A stretch of DNA of 35,735 bases from positions 1 through 35,735 of the forward strand of contig JAJFHL010000127.1 of assembly GCA_021775615.1 (NCBI GenBank), in the 5' to 3' direction. Under the pieces are notes generated by a model. That model was not told where the DNA came from, searched no databases, and saw only the letters and a program-made list of their open reading frames with translations. Numbering within the stretch: the first letter of the stretch is position 1; every line of letters starts with the position of its first letter. Both the position numbers and the translations under genes were made by a program. Origin of the DNA: Hyphomicrobiales bacterium. Its GTDB lineage: Bacteria > Pseudomonadota > Alphaproteobacteria > Rhizobiales > JAJFHB01. Below are positions 1 through 6,953 of this stretch, piece after piece.

Positions 1-88
1 CCCGCAGGGTTAGGCCAGGAGGGCCCGCCTGCAGGCAAACAATGCTCGATAAGGCGCAAAGCCTGATCTTGCGCTTGTTTTCCAGCAT
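1..88 (-). CDS. Partial ORF running off the left edge, unrecognised
   Basis: An ATG at 88 is preceded by a strong ribosome binding site (AGGAGGG at 94-100, 5-nt spacing). The frame stays open for 29 codons to the window edge and begins MLENKRKIRLCALSS. It lies 84 nt downstream of the SDR stop on the same strand, so it may be the next gene of the TRAP operon, although a stem-loop (138-176) lies between them. I do not recognise the N-terminus. The call rests only on the ribosome binding site and the absence of stops over a short stretch. Confidence 0.45.
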   Translation of the reverse strand, partial: MLENKRKIRLCALSSIVCLQAGPPGLTLR

Positions 89-137
89 TCGAACCCTCCT
101 GACCAAACAGAATGTGCGCCATTTATGAGTCCATGAC

Positions 138-176
138 CTAGACCCTTTCATTTCCGCAAGAAAAAGAAGGGTCTAG
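138..176 (-). terminator. Stem-loop overlapping the SDR stop codon
   Basis: CTAGACCCTT (138-147) and AAGGGTCTAG (167-176) form a perfect 10-bp inverted repeat with a 19-nt loop. The right arm includes the TAG stop of the SDR gene. No T-run follows on the minus strand, so this may be a leaky terminator, an mRNA-protecting 3' structure or an operator rather than a strong intrinsic terminator. Confidence 0.45.
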
Positions 177-955
177 AACATGCCGCGGATCAGCCCACCG
201 TCCACCGCGATGTTCTGAGCCGTGATGTAGGACGCATGGCGCGAACACAGAAAGGCGCACACCGGTCCGAAATCTGCCGCCAGCCCGAGTCGCCCCGCCG
301 GCACGGAGGACGCCATGTCGGCCCTGACGTTCCGCTCACTGTTCCCTGATTTTTTCATCCGCGCTTTGATCACCCGTTGCAGCGCACCGGTGTCCATCAG
401 ACCAGGCAGCAGATTGTTGACCGTGACGCCGAGTCCGATCACCTCGCGCGCCAGGGTCGACATGGCGCCGTGCAAGCCGGCCCGCACGCTGTTGGCCAGC
501 GCCATGTTGGGGTAGGGTTCCTTGGCGGCAAAGGATGTGATGTTGACGATCCTTCCGAAGCCGGCGGCAAGCATGTCAGGGAGCAACCGCTGGGCGATTT
601 CGATGTGCCCCAGCATGTTGAGCTCCAGCGCGGCACGCCAGTCGTCGAGTGTCTGCTCGGTGAACTCGCCTGGCGGCGGCCCTCCGGCATTGGTCACCAG
701 AATGGAAATCGGCCCGCCCAGCCGCTCGCTCGCTGTGTCTGCGGCGTGGACGCGGCTGCCGGGCTCGGCCAGGTCCGCTTGCAGAAAGATCGCGCCGGTT
801 CCCAGGGCGCGTGCCGCTTTGTCGCCCGTCTCGCGATCGCGGCCCACCAGAGCCACGTTGACACCTGCGTCGGCAAGCGCGGCGGCGCAGGCATAGGCCA
901 GCCCCTTCGTGCCGCCGAGCACCAACGCCCTTTCGCCGTCTATTCCCAGATCCAT
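173..955 (-). CDS. SDR-family oxidoreductase (BKR-like subgroup)
   Basis: A 260-residue Rossmann-fold protein of usual SDR length. The nucleotide-binding glycine stretch is LVLGGTKGLAYA (residues 11-22) and the NAG motif is intact (NAGG near residue 89). The PG motif after the active site (LLPGLMDT) and the C-terminal ITAQNIAVDGG are typical of 3-oxoacyl-ACP-reductase-like SDRs. The usual catalytic YxxxK is not visible: the matching segment reads ALANSVRAG, so Tyr and Lys are replaced. A known BKR-like SDR subgroup departs from the catalytic tetrad in this way. It is the last complete gene of the minus-strand TRAP operon and probably handles an intermediate of the imported substrate. A GGAGA ribosome binding site precedes the ATG at 955. 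Exact substrate unknown. Confidence 0.85.
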   Translation of the reverse strand: MDLGIDGERALVLGGTKGLAYACAAALADAGVNVALVGRDRETGDKAARALGTGAIFLQADLAEPGSRVHAADTASERLGGPISILVTNAGGPPPGEFTEQTLDDWRAALELNMLGHIEIAQRLLPDMLAAGFGRIVNITSFAAKEPYPNMALANSVRAGLHGAMSTLAREVIGLGVTVNNLLPGLMDTGALQRVIKARMKKSGNSERNVRADMASSVPAGRLGLAADFGPVCAFLCSRHASYITAQNIAVDGGLIRGMF

Positions 956-1049
956 TTGCTTTTCTCCGCGCCCCCCTGTGTTAGCGGCGTGCCGTCTGAT
1001 GGCCGAGACAAGAGCAGCAGACTGTCGGTTTGCCTCATGGGCGGCTTGG

Positions 1050-1931
1050 TCAGTGGACCGGGTTATGCAGGCTGCCCAGTTTGTCGATGGTCACGGTAAC
1101 CTCATCGCCCGGTTTCAGAAACTTGGGTGGCGAAAAGCCTATGCCGACACCGGGCGGCGTGCCGGTGGCGATGAGATCTCCCGGCAGCAACGAAATGCAA
1201 TCGGAAATGGTCGCGATGAGCGTCGGGACGTCGAAGATGAGATCTTGCAGACTGGCCTCCTGGCGCAATTCGCCGTTGACCCGGGTGGCCAGTCTCAAAT
1301 GCCCGATCTCGCCGACCTCGTCGGCGGTCACCAGCCATGGTCCCATGGGGCAAAAACCATCCATGCTCTTGCCCAGCACCCATTGTCCGTGCCGTTTTTG
1401 AATTACCCGCGAAGTGACATCGTTGACGATGAGATAGCCGAACACGTGATCATACGCCCGGTCCTTTGGAATTCGGTGTCCACCCTTGCCGATCACGACG
1501 GTGAACTCGCCTTCGTAATCGACGCTGTTGGTGGCATCGCTGCTCGCCGGTATCGAATCTTCCGGTCCGATCACGCTGGTCGTCGCCTTGGTGAAGATGA
1601 TCGGCACTTCAGGGATGGCGGTGTCACCCCCGGTGCTGTCGAACCCGCTCTTGTGAAATTCCTCCGCATGGGCGTGGTAGTTCTTGCCAACACAAAAGAT
1701 GTTGCGCATGGGGTTCGGGATCGGCGCAAGCAGCCGGCTCTCCTCCACCACCGGTAGGTCGCCTTGCCCGAACGCCGCCTCTATTTTCGGCAACAGCTCA
1801 TCTCCCCTGGCGATCAGAGAAACAAGGTCGCTGGCCATGCCGGGCACGCCGGATATGTCATGGACAGCGCCACCATCATCGACGCAGCCGATACCCGTCT
1901 TCCCGGCGCTTTCGAAGCTTACAAGTTTCAT
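1050..1931 (-). CDS. Fumarylacetoacetate hydrolase (FAH) family protein
   Basis: A 293-residue FAH-fold protein. This fold covers acylpyruvate hydrolases, 2-hydroxyhepta-2,4-diene-1,7-dioate isomerases and decarboxylases that act on 2-oxo acids with a divalent metal. The metal-binding pattern is present: VDYEGEF supplies the paired glutamates, VNDVTSR the aspartate, and GKSMDGFCPMGP and ATGTPPGVG are the conserved substrate-side segments. I chose the ATG at 1931 (MKLVSFES) over an in-frame ATG at 1958 because the shorter form matches family N-termini and has AAGGGA upstream. It sits between an OsmC-like gene and the SDR in the TRAP operon. A second, different FAH protein lies at 6954-7919. 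Substrate unknown; a 2-keto-acid intermediate is likely. Confidence 0.9.
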   Translation of the reverse strand: MKLVSFESAGKTGIGCVDDGGAVHDISGVPGMASDLVSLIARGDELLPKIEAAFGQGDLPVVEESRLLAPIPNPMRNIFCVGKNYHAHAEEFHKSGFDSTGGDTAIPEVPIIFTKATTSVIGPEDSIPASSDATNSVDYEGEFTVVIGKGGHRIPKDRAYDHVFGYLIVNDVTSRVIQKRHGQWVLGKSMDGFCPMGPWLVTADEVGEIGHLRLATRVNGELRQEASLQDLIFDVPTLIATISDCISLLPGDLIATGTPPGVGIGFSPPKFLKPGDEVTVTIDKLGSLHNPVH

Positions 1932-1976
1932 CGTCTTTATCCCTTCATCAGGCTGCATACGGCCCGGCGATGCCGT

Positions 1977-2492
1977 TCAGTCGCCTTCGGCAAGGCTGGC
2001 TGGCTGCTTGGTCCAGGTCACGTTCATCTCGACATCCGCGGCGCGGAACAGGTTCATGACCGGGCACCGGAATTCGACGTTTTTCTGAAGCCGCCGAAAC
2101 CGCTCGTCGGGCTCGTCGGAGTAAACCGTGATCGCCAGGTCCAGGCTCTCAAAGTAGGGCCGGACACCGGGGACGCCCTTGGGACCGCGGATGTCGATCT
2201 GGCTGGAGCAGTCGAACTCCACCTGGCGGTAGTCGAAGTCCATGGCATCGGCCACGCCCCTGATGATGACCCCGTCGCACCCGACAAGTGACACAAGTGC
2301 GGTTTCCAGCGGGCTTGGCGCGGTGTTGGTTCCACCAAGCGTGTCCGGTTCATCGGTAAACACCGGATCGTAGTCGCGCACGAAGCACTCCGTACGCGTG
2401 CCACCGCGGTTGATCGCCCGAACGTTGCGGATGCCGAGCTTTCTTGTTTTCGGATCAATGCTCGGTGGCAGGATGTCGTTGCTGTCTGTCAT
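1977..2492 (-). CDS. OsmC-family protein
   Basis: A 171-residue OsmC/Ohr-fold protein. The family usually reduces organic peroxides with two cysteines, although many members have unknown roles. The first conserved block (GGTNTAPSPLETALVSLVGCD) carries one cysteine, and the second (FRCPVMNLFRAA) carries the other. I chose the ATG at 2492 because AGGAGAG at 2498-2504 lies directly upstream; the in-frame upstream ATG at 2528 lies inside the RidA gene. The ribosome binding site overlaps the RidA stop codon, so the two genes are probably translationally coupled. OsmC members in catabolic operons are common in alpha-proteobacteria, but whether this one detoxifies peroxide or a thiol-reactive intermediate cannot be told from sequence. 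Confidence 0.85.
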   Translation of the reverse strand: MTDSNDILPPSIDPKTRKLGIRNVRAINRGGTRTECFVRDYDPVFTDEPDTLGGTNTAPSPLETALVSLVGCDGVIIRGVADAMDFDYRQVEFDCSSQIDIRGPKGVPGVRPYFESLDLAITVYSDEPDERFRRLQKNVEFRCPVMNLFRAADVEMNVTWTKQPASLAEGD

Positions 2493-2502
2493 CAAACTCT
2501 CC

Positions 2503-2931
2503 TTACTTCGGTATCGCGGCGATGCCATCGATCTCGATCAGCATGTTGGGATGGGCCAGTTCGGGAACTCTCAGCAAAGTGCGCGCCGGTGGATTTTCCA
2601 GGCTGAACGTCGCGTAGGAAATTTCGTTCAGAACGTCCTGATCCGTCATGTCGGTGAGGTAGATGGTGAGAAAGACCACGTTGTCGAAACTGCCCCCGGC
2701 GGCATCGAGGATCTGTTTCATGTGCTCGAACGTGCGTTCCGTCTGCTCACGCATGTCGCCTTTCAGCCACTCTTTCTCTTCTACGGGGTCGTGTGGATGC
2801 TTGTGATAGATCGGAATCGTGCAGCAACCGGAGAGAAACAGAAGCCGCGAGTCGTCGACCAGGAAACCGGCTGAAAACGGGCTCTTGTATTCGGGTTTCA
2901 TGGGTATGTGGTGAACCGGGGTGATCGCCAT
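2503..2931 (-). CDS. RidA/YjgF-family protein
   Basis: A 142-residue RidA-fold protein, slightly longer than the usual 125-130 because of a charged insertion around residues 40-58. RidA proteins hydrolyse reactive enamine/imine intermediates from PLP or oxidase chemistry. The segment ENPPARTLLRVPEL keeps the arginine that binds the substrate carboxylate in archetypal RidA, so a deaminase role is plausible. AAGGAG precedes the ATG at 2931. It is followed by the OsmC gene and preceded by the TRAP large permease, 26 nt away. Its presence suggests that the imported compound gives an imine or enamine intermediate, although some Rid members do other reactions. Confidence 0.88.
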   Translation of the reverse strand: MAITPVHHIPMKPEYKSPFSAGFLVDDSRLLFLSGCCTIPIYHKHPHDPVEEKEWLKGDMREQTERTFEHMKQILDAAGGSFDNVVFLTIYLTDMTDQDVLNEISYATFSLENPPARTLLRVPELAHPNMLIEIDGIAAIPK

Positions 2932-2957
2932 TGGTCATCTCCTTTGCGGGGCCGAAA

Positions 2958-4274
2958 TCAGTTGAGCATAAAGTCGTTGAACCAGGTCACGGTGCCTGGA
3001 AAGAACATCACGGTGCAGAGCACGATCAGGTCGCAGATCAGGAACGGAACGCACGACAAATAGATCGACCGCATGGTGGTTCCGGCCGGCGCGACGCCCT
3101 TCATCACAAACAACAGCAAACCGAACGGAGGCGTTGTCAGCGCGATCTGAAGATTGATCAGCATGAGAATGCCGAACCAGATCGGGTCGAAACCCAGTGC
3201 CTTCACGATTGGGATCAGGATCGGCAACGTGATCAGCATAATGGCGATCTGCTCCATGAAGGTTCCCAGGAACAGAACCGCCAGCATGCAGAAGACGATG
3301 ATCAGCATCGGCGAGACCGGCAGCTCGACGATCCAGTTCAGCAGGCCGCGGGTCGCGCCGGAAAATGCGAGAATCTGACTGAAACCGATGGCGCCGACCA
3401 GGATCACCAGCATCATACTGGTGATTTTCAGCGTTCCGATCAGCGACTCGCGGATCACCGTCACATTGAGGGACCGATAGGCCGCCACGATCGCAAACGT
3501 TCCAAGACAGCCGAGCGCCGCCGACTCCGTCGGCGTCGATATCCCCAGAACGATGAATCCGGTCACCAGCACCACGATAAGAACCAATGGCAGCAGGTAC
3601 TTGACGATGGCGGCGAGCTTCTCCGACAGGGGGATCCGTTTGAATTCGTAGGCCGGTGTCAAAGAGGGCTGCAGGGAACAGCGAACGACGATGTAGCCGG
3701 TATAGAGCGTCGCCATCAGTATGCCGGGCAGCAGGGCCCCGATCAGGATCTTGCTGATCGACAGGCCGCCCAACGATGCCAGAATAACGCCGAGCGCGCT
3801 TGGCGGGATCATCATCGCCAGACCGCCGCTCGCGAGAATCGGACCCATTGACATGGAGCGGTCGTAACCGCGGCGCTCCATCTCCGGCAGCAGCATGGTC
3901 CCCAGCATTGCGGTGTTGGCCATTGTCGAGCCGCTGAGGCTGGAGAACACCGTGCCTGTGGCCACGGTCAGAACCGAAAGACGTCCGGCGACCCGACCCA
4001 ACAGCATGTCGAGCACGTCGAGTGCCCTGAAGGCGACCTTGGAGTGCCAAAGCAGTTCGCCCATAAGCACGAACAGCGGGATCGGCGCCAGTGTGAACGA
4101 GCTCACCGAATTGTACATCGAGAGGGCAAGCTGCTCGAACGCCTGTCCTCCACCCTGCAGCAACAGGATTCCAAGAAGATTGACCAGGATAAAGGCAAAG
4201 GCGACCGGCATGCCCAGCGCCAGCAGGAAGGTTATGCCGCCGAAGATGTAGATTAAGGGTACCCACCACTCCAT
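2958..4274 (-). CDS. dctM: TRAP transporter large permease (DctM)
   Basis: A 438-residue integral membrane protein with about 12 hydrophobic segments, the standard DctM length. DctM is the main ion-coupled channel of TRAP importers for organic anions and related solutes. Family segments include LFVLMGELLWHS, SSLSGSTMANTAMLG and ILASGGLAMMIPPSALG. The start overlaps the DctQ stop by one base (TGATG at 4272-4276), which indicates tight coupling. A longer open frame (2935-4296, 453 codons) crosses the same place but encodes arginine-rich sequence without membrane segments, so it is a shadow. Confidence 0.96.
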   Translation of the reverse strand: MEWWVPLIYIFGGITFLLALGMPVAFAFILVNLLGILLLQGGGQAFEQLALSMYNSVSSFTLAPIPLFVLMGELLWHSKVAFRALDVLDMLLGRVAGRLSVLTVATGTVFSSLSGSTMANTAMLGTMLLPEMERRGYDRSMSMGPILASGGLAMMIPPSALGVILASLGGLSISKILIGALLPGILMATLYTGYIVVRCSLQPSLTPAYEFKRIPLSEKLAAIVKYLLPLVLIVVLVTGFIVLGISTPTESAALGCLGTFAIVAAYRSLNVTVIRESLIGTLKITSMMLVILVGAIGFSQILAFSGATRGLLNWIVELPVSPMLIIVFCMLAVLFLGTFMEQIAIMLITLPILIPIVKALGFDPIWFGILMLINLQIALTTPPFGLLLFVMKGVAPAGTTMRSIYLSCVPFLICDLIVLCTVMFFPGTVTWFNDFMLN

Positions 4275-4771
4275 CAGGCGGTCTCCCGCCAGCCACGGAA
4301 CGTGGCGCGCAGGAACTCGATGAAAGCGAGGGTCAGGCCAAATGCGATCACCGATATCAGCAGATACTTTTGCATCGGATAGATACCGATGGTCACCACG
4401 TTGCGCTCGTATTGGCTAATCGTCGTGAGGGTTGCGGCATAGGCCGCCGCGCCGCAGGTCATTGTCGCGAGTACGTTGGTCAACAGATTGAGACGCGCCC
4501 GGTTGCGTTTGCCCAAGGCATTGAGAAGGATGTCTATGCGCACATGGCCCGCCTGCCGGACCAGCCAGGCCATGGACAGAAAGGGGATGGTCATAAGGGC
4601 GTATTCGGAGAATTCGATCGCCCAGCCGATCGGATTGCCGAGCAGGTATCGGCCAAACACGTCGGCGGAGATGGTCACCATGATGCCGAGGATCATCAGC
4701 GCCGCCAACCATGCACAAACCAGCTCGATCCCGTCGAGCAAGGCCCCTGCTGTTTGAAGCAAGCCCTTCAT
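4274..4771 (-). CDS. dctQ: TRAP transporter small permease (DctQ)
   Basis: A 165-residue protein with four hydrophobic segments, the usual DctQ form. It partners DctM in the inner membrane. Recognisable segments are VTISADVFGRYLLGNPIGWAIE near residues 30-55 and SMAWLVRQAGHVRIDIL, which match the D-V-x-x-R-Y and H-x-x-x-D patterns of the family. I chose the ATG at 4771 (MKGLLQTAG) with a GGGAGG upstream; a further in-frame ATG at 4798 would add nine residues without family match. It follows dctP after an 83-nt gap containing a stem-loop and overlaps dctM by one base. Confidence 0.94.
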   Translation of the reverse strand: MKGLLQTAGALLDGIELVCAWLAALMILGIMVTISADVFGRYLLGNPIGWAIEFSEYALMTIPFLSMAWLVRQAGHVRIDILLNALGKRNRARLNLLTNVLATMTCGAAAYAATLTTISQYERNVVTIGIYPMQKYLLISVIAFGLTLAFIEFLRATFRGWRETA

Positions 4772-4811
4772 CGGCGCGTGGCCTCCCTGCAACTGCACCG
4801 GTCACGTGAAA

Positions 4812-4837
4812 CAGGGCGACGCGATCGCATCGCCCTG
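4812..4837 (-). terminator. Stem-loop between dctP and dctQ
   Basis: CAGGGCGA (4812-4819) pairs with TCGCCCTG (4830-4837), and the centre holds the palindrome GCGATCGC (4821-4828). The hairpin lies 18 nt after the dctP stop on the transcript and has no T-run. Such structures after solute-binding-protein genes usually protect the upstream message and lower permease expression. That role is inferred here. Confidence 0.6.
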
Positions 4838-4854
4838 CTGTCGGTTCCGGTGGT

Positions 4855-5850
4855 CTATTTGTTTTCTGCAAGCCCGCGCAGTTTTGCACCGGTTTCGGGG
4901 TGGTCTTTGATGAATGCGCTCCAGGCAGCGTCATAGGCTGTCTCGACATACATTTTCTTGTCTGCATCGGAAAAAGTGATGAACTCGACGCCTGCTTTCT
5001 TGAGCAGCTCGTTGTCGGCTTCGTTCTTAGTGTCCATGTAGTCCTGAGCCCACACTTCGAGTTCCAGGGCGATTTCCTCCATCACCTTTTTCACGTCATC
5101 GTCCAGGCTGTCCCAGACCTTGCCGTTCAGGAGGATTGCCGTATTGGCCGTGTAGAAGCCATGATCGATGGCGTACTTCGTGACCTCTTGCCAGCCGAAA
5201 TCGGAAATGCCGCCGTAGGACCACCCGTAACCGTCGACAACGCCACGCTCGAGCGCGGTGTAAATTTCGCCGGGCTTCATCACGATCGGTGTTCCGCCGA
5301 GGGCCTTGACGAGTTCGACATAGACCGGGGAAACACGAACCTTCAGACCGCTGAAGTCCGGTTTGGCGACCTTTTTGTTCAGGTACATCCGGAAGGCCTT
5401 GCCGACACCGCCGCCGGTGTTGGCGAGATAGACGACGTCCGCTTTCTCACGATGCACGGTGCGCATGAAGTCGTAAAACCCGTTCTTGCGCAAATCGGTC
5501 GACTGCAGGCGGGTGTAGAGAACCGCGGTCGCCTCGGGCACCTGCCCGGTATAGTAGGACGATGCCCCCAGGATGATGTCGACGACACCATTGCGCAGCC
5601 CTTCGAACTGCTCGAAGGTCGGCACGACATCGCTGTGACCCAGATAGTCTATCTTGACCTTGCCCGCGAGACGTTCATTGACCCGGCGCTGGAATTCGAG
5701 CAGCGGCTCAACCCAATAGTAGGCGGCCGGCCACGGCGAGATTGCTTTGAGGACACGGGTTTCCGCATTCGCTGCAGGGACTTGCGTGAAAAGAACTCCC
5801 AACAGAGCTCCGGCAGCCAGAGCCATTCCGGTGAACTTTCTGAATTTCAT
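4855..5850 (-). CDS. dctP: TRAP transporter solute-binding protein (DctP type)
   Basis: A 331-residue periplasmic binding protein. The first ~29 residues form a Sec signal peptide (MKFRKFTG, a hydrophobic core, then cleavage after AANA). The mature part has the DctP signatures GLKVRVSPVYVELVKALGG, whose arginine binds the ligand carboxylate in the family, and PGEIYTALERGVVDG. I chose the ATG at 5850 because GGAGGA lies at 5855-5860; an ATG at 5862 upstream would absorb that site. It is the first gene of the operon dctP-dctQ-dctM-RidA-OsmC-FAH-SDR and diverges from the GntR regulator at 6174. Ligand unknown, probably a carboxylate, given the FAH and SDR enzymes downstream. Confidence 0.95.
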   Translation of the reverse strand: MKFRKFTGMALAAGALLGVLFTQVPAANAETRVLKAISPWPAAYYWVEPLLEFQRRVNERLAGKVKIDYLGHSDVVPTFEQFEGLRNGVVDIILGASSYYTGQVPEATAVLYTRLQSTDLRKNGFYDFMRTVHREKADVVYLANTGGGVGKAFRMYLNKKVAKPDFSGLKVRVSPVYVELVKALGGTPIVMKPGEIYTALERGVVDGYGWSYGGISDFGWQEVTKYAIDHGFYTANTAILLNGKVWDSLDDDVKKVMEEIALELEVWAQDYMDTKNEADNELLKKAGVEFITFSDADKKMYVETAYDAAWSAFIKDHPETGAKLRGLAENK

Positions 5851-5960
5851 TTCATCCTCCAATTCGCGTGAGTTTCCCTAACGTGCGCCATGATCTCCGG
5901 ATTGCCGGATCGGTGGCACGCCCCCGCCAAGTTCTGCAAAAAAGTGTTTCGTCCCGCAAA

Positions 5961-5982
5961 AACCAATCAAGAAATTGGTTGC
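5961..5982. repeat. Inverted repeat AACCAAT-N6-ATTGGTT
   Basis: AACCAAT (5961-5967) and ATTGGTT (5974-5980) are perfect inverted copies separated by six bases. Its right arm, extended to ATTGGTTGC (5974-5982), is the exact reverse complement of GCAACCAAT in the tandem repeats at 6051-6082. All these sites may therefore be bound by one protein. Confidence 0.6.
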
Positions 5983-6009
5983 GGATTTATGGATCGTACT
6001 AGCTAACCT

Positions 6010-6022
6010 ATTGTGTTACAAT
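6010..6022. promoter_or_regulatory. Probable FCD-type GntR operator
   Basis: ATTGT-GTT-ACAAT is a perfect inverted repeat with a 3-bp centre. It fits the TNGTNNNACNA pattern known for the FadR/FCD branch of GntR regulators. It lies midway between dctP and the adjacent GntR gene, so autoregulation plus control of the TRAP operon is the natural inference. A partial half site (ATTGTATCAA) follows at 6031-6040. Confidence 0.6.
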
Positions 6023-6050
6023 GGAAAAATATTGTATCAAGCAGAGAATT

Positions 6051-6082
6051 TGCAACCAATATGCAGCCAATGTGCAACCAAA
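6051..6082 (+). repeat. Three 11-bp-phased direct repeats (TGCARCCAAW)
   Basis: TGCAACCAAT at 6051, TGCAGCCAAT at 6062 and TGCAACCAAA at 6073 are spaced exactly 11 bp apart, about one helical turn, so the same face of the DNA is presented three times. They lie about 90 bp upstream of the regulator start. Their role is unknown; cooperative protein binding is the simplest idea. Confidence 0.7.
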
Positions 6083-6173
6083 TTTACCGCTATCGTGTTT
6101 TGCAACTTTCAAGCGCCATCGGTTTGAAGCATATTGATGCCTGTTGGCATCGGCAGAAGGACGGGTCTTCGGA

Positions 6174-6893
6174 ATGATGAGGGAGTCCGCAAAAACCGGC
6201 AGCGAAAGCCTGGATGTGCAAGGCGTCTCGGTGCCTCAGGAAGACGATCTGCGCAGTTTTCTGATTCAGGCGATGGTGGAGAACCGGATGAGTTTCGGCG
6301 ACCGCCTCCCGACCGAGCGCGAATTGGCAAGCCGCTTTCAGTTGACCCGTGCGGCCGTCCGCAGAGTGTTGCTGGACTTGGAGCGCGATGGCCGGATCTA
6401 TCGCAAAGTCGGCCGCGGCACATTCGTCAGTGAAGGCAGCGGCCATGCGCCCTGGTCGGCCGAGAACTGGCGCGACATCGGACCCAAGGAGCTGATGGAG
6501 GCGCGCCTCGCAGTCGAACCGGAGCTGGTCCGTTTGTTCGTTGAAAACGCCAGCTCTCTGAACGAGGACCGGCTTCAAATGTGCCTTACCCGTTCGGAAG
6601 CCGCACGGGGATTTGAGGAGTTCGAACAATGGGACGAAGCGTTGCATGAAGCCATCGCCGAGGGCACCCGCAATGTTCTGCTGACCGAGTGGTATGTTCT
6701 GATCACCAAGGTGCGTAAGCAGTCGCGGTGGTACGGCATCAAGCGACGGGTTTACACCGGCGACTATCGCAGTGAGATCGAACGCCAGCACCGGACGCTG
6801 GTGTCCGCGTTGATCGAACGAAATGAAGAGCGGGCGGTCGAAGCTGCGCGGCACCATCTCGTTTTCATCCGGTCGGGTCTCTTTGGCCCGTGA
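6174..6893 (+). CDS. GntR-family transcriptional regulator, FCD (FadR/VanR) type
   Basis: A regulator of about 239 residues. The N-terminal winged helix-turn-helix contains GDRLPTERELASRFQLTRAA and DGRIYRKVGRGTFVS, standard for GntR. The C-terminal all-alpha FCD domain begins near ELMEARLAVEPELVRLF; WDEALHEAI, ERQHRTLV and AARHHLVF supply the Asp and His residues that bind metal or an organic-acid effector in this family. I favour the ATG at 6174 or 6177; a TTG at 6144 is in frame but has no better ribosome binding site. It diverges from the TRAP operon and is followed 60 nt later by an FAH-fold gene, so it probably controls both units in response to a carboxylate. Confidence 0.93.
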   Translation: MMRESAKTGSESLDVQGVSVPQEDDLRSFLIQAMVENRMSFGDRLPTERELASRFQLTRAAVRRVLLDLERDGRIYRKVGRGTFVSEGSGHAPWSAENWRDIGPKELMEARLAVEPELVRLFVENASSLNEDRLQMCLTRSEAARGFEEFEQWDEALHEAIAEGTRNVLLTEWYVLITKVRKQSRWYGIKRRVYTGDYRSEIERQHRTLVSALIERNEERAVEAARHHLVFIRSGLFGP

Positions 6894-6953
6894 GGCCGCC
6901 GGACATGCCGAATACACCAACCGGGCTCCGTCCTGCTGCGGGGAAGAGGGAAT

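Larger units (their letters stand above)
5851..6173. promoter_or_regulatory. Divergent control region between dctP and the GntR gene
   Basis: A 323-bp AT-richer gap between two divergent transcription units. It contains a 13-bp palindrome at 6010-6022, an inverted repeat AACCAAT-N6-ATTGGTT at 5961-5980, and three tandem copies of a TGCARCCAAW motif at 6051-6082. These are listed separately. No coding sequence is apparent. I cannot place -10/-35 boxes with confidence. Confidence 0.75.

Noticed and set aside
2931-3851. A 306-codon plus-strand frame antisense to dctM
   Set aside because: The product is a low-complexity His/Gln/Asp/Arg-rich chain typical of antisense frames in GC-rich genes; it has no ribosome binding site or recognised domain.
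2935-4296. A 453-codon open frame on the minus strand, longer than the dctM gene it overlaps
   Set aside because: Its product is rich in arginine and glycine without membrane segments or family motifs. The shorter frame 2958-4274 is a clear DctM with overlapping coupling to DctQ.
6051-6082. Tandem repeats considered as a CRISPR-like array
   Set aside because: The units are 10-11 bp with no spacers, far too short for CRISPR. Regulatory repeats fit better.
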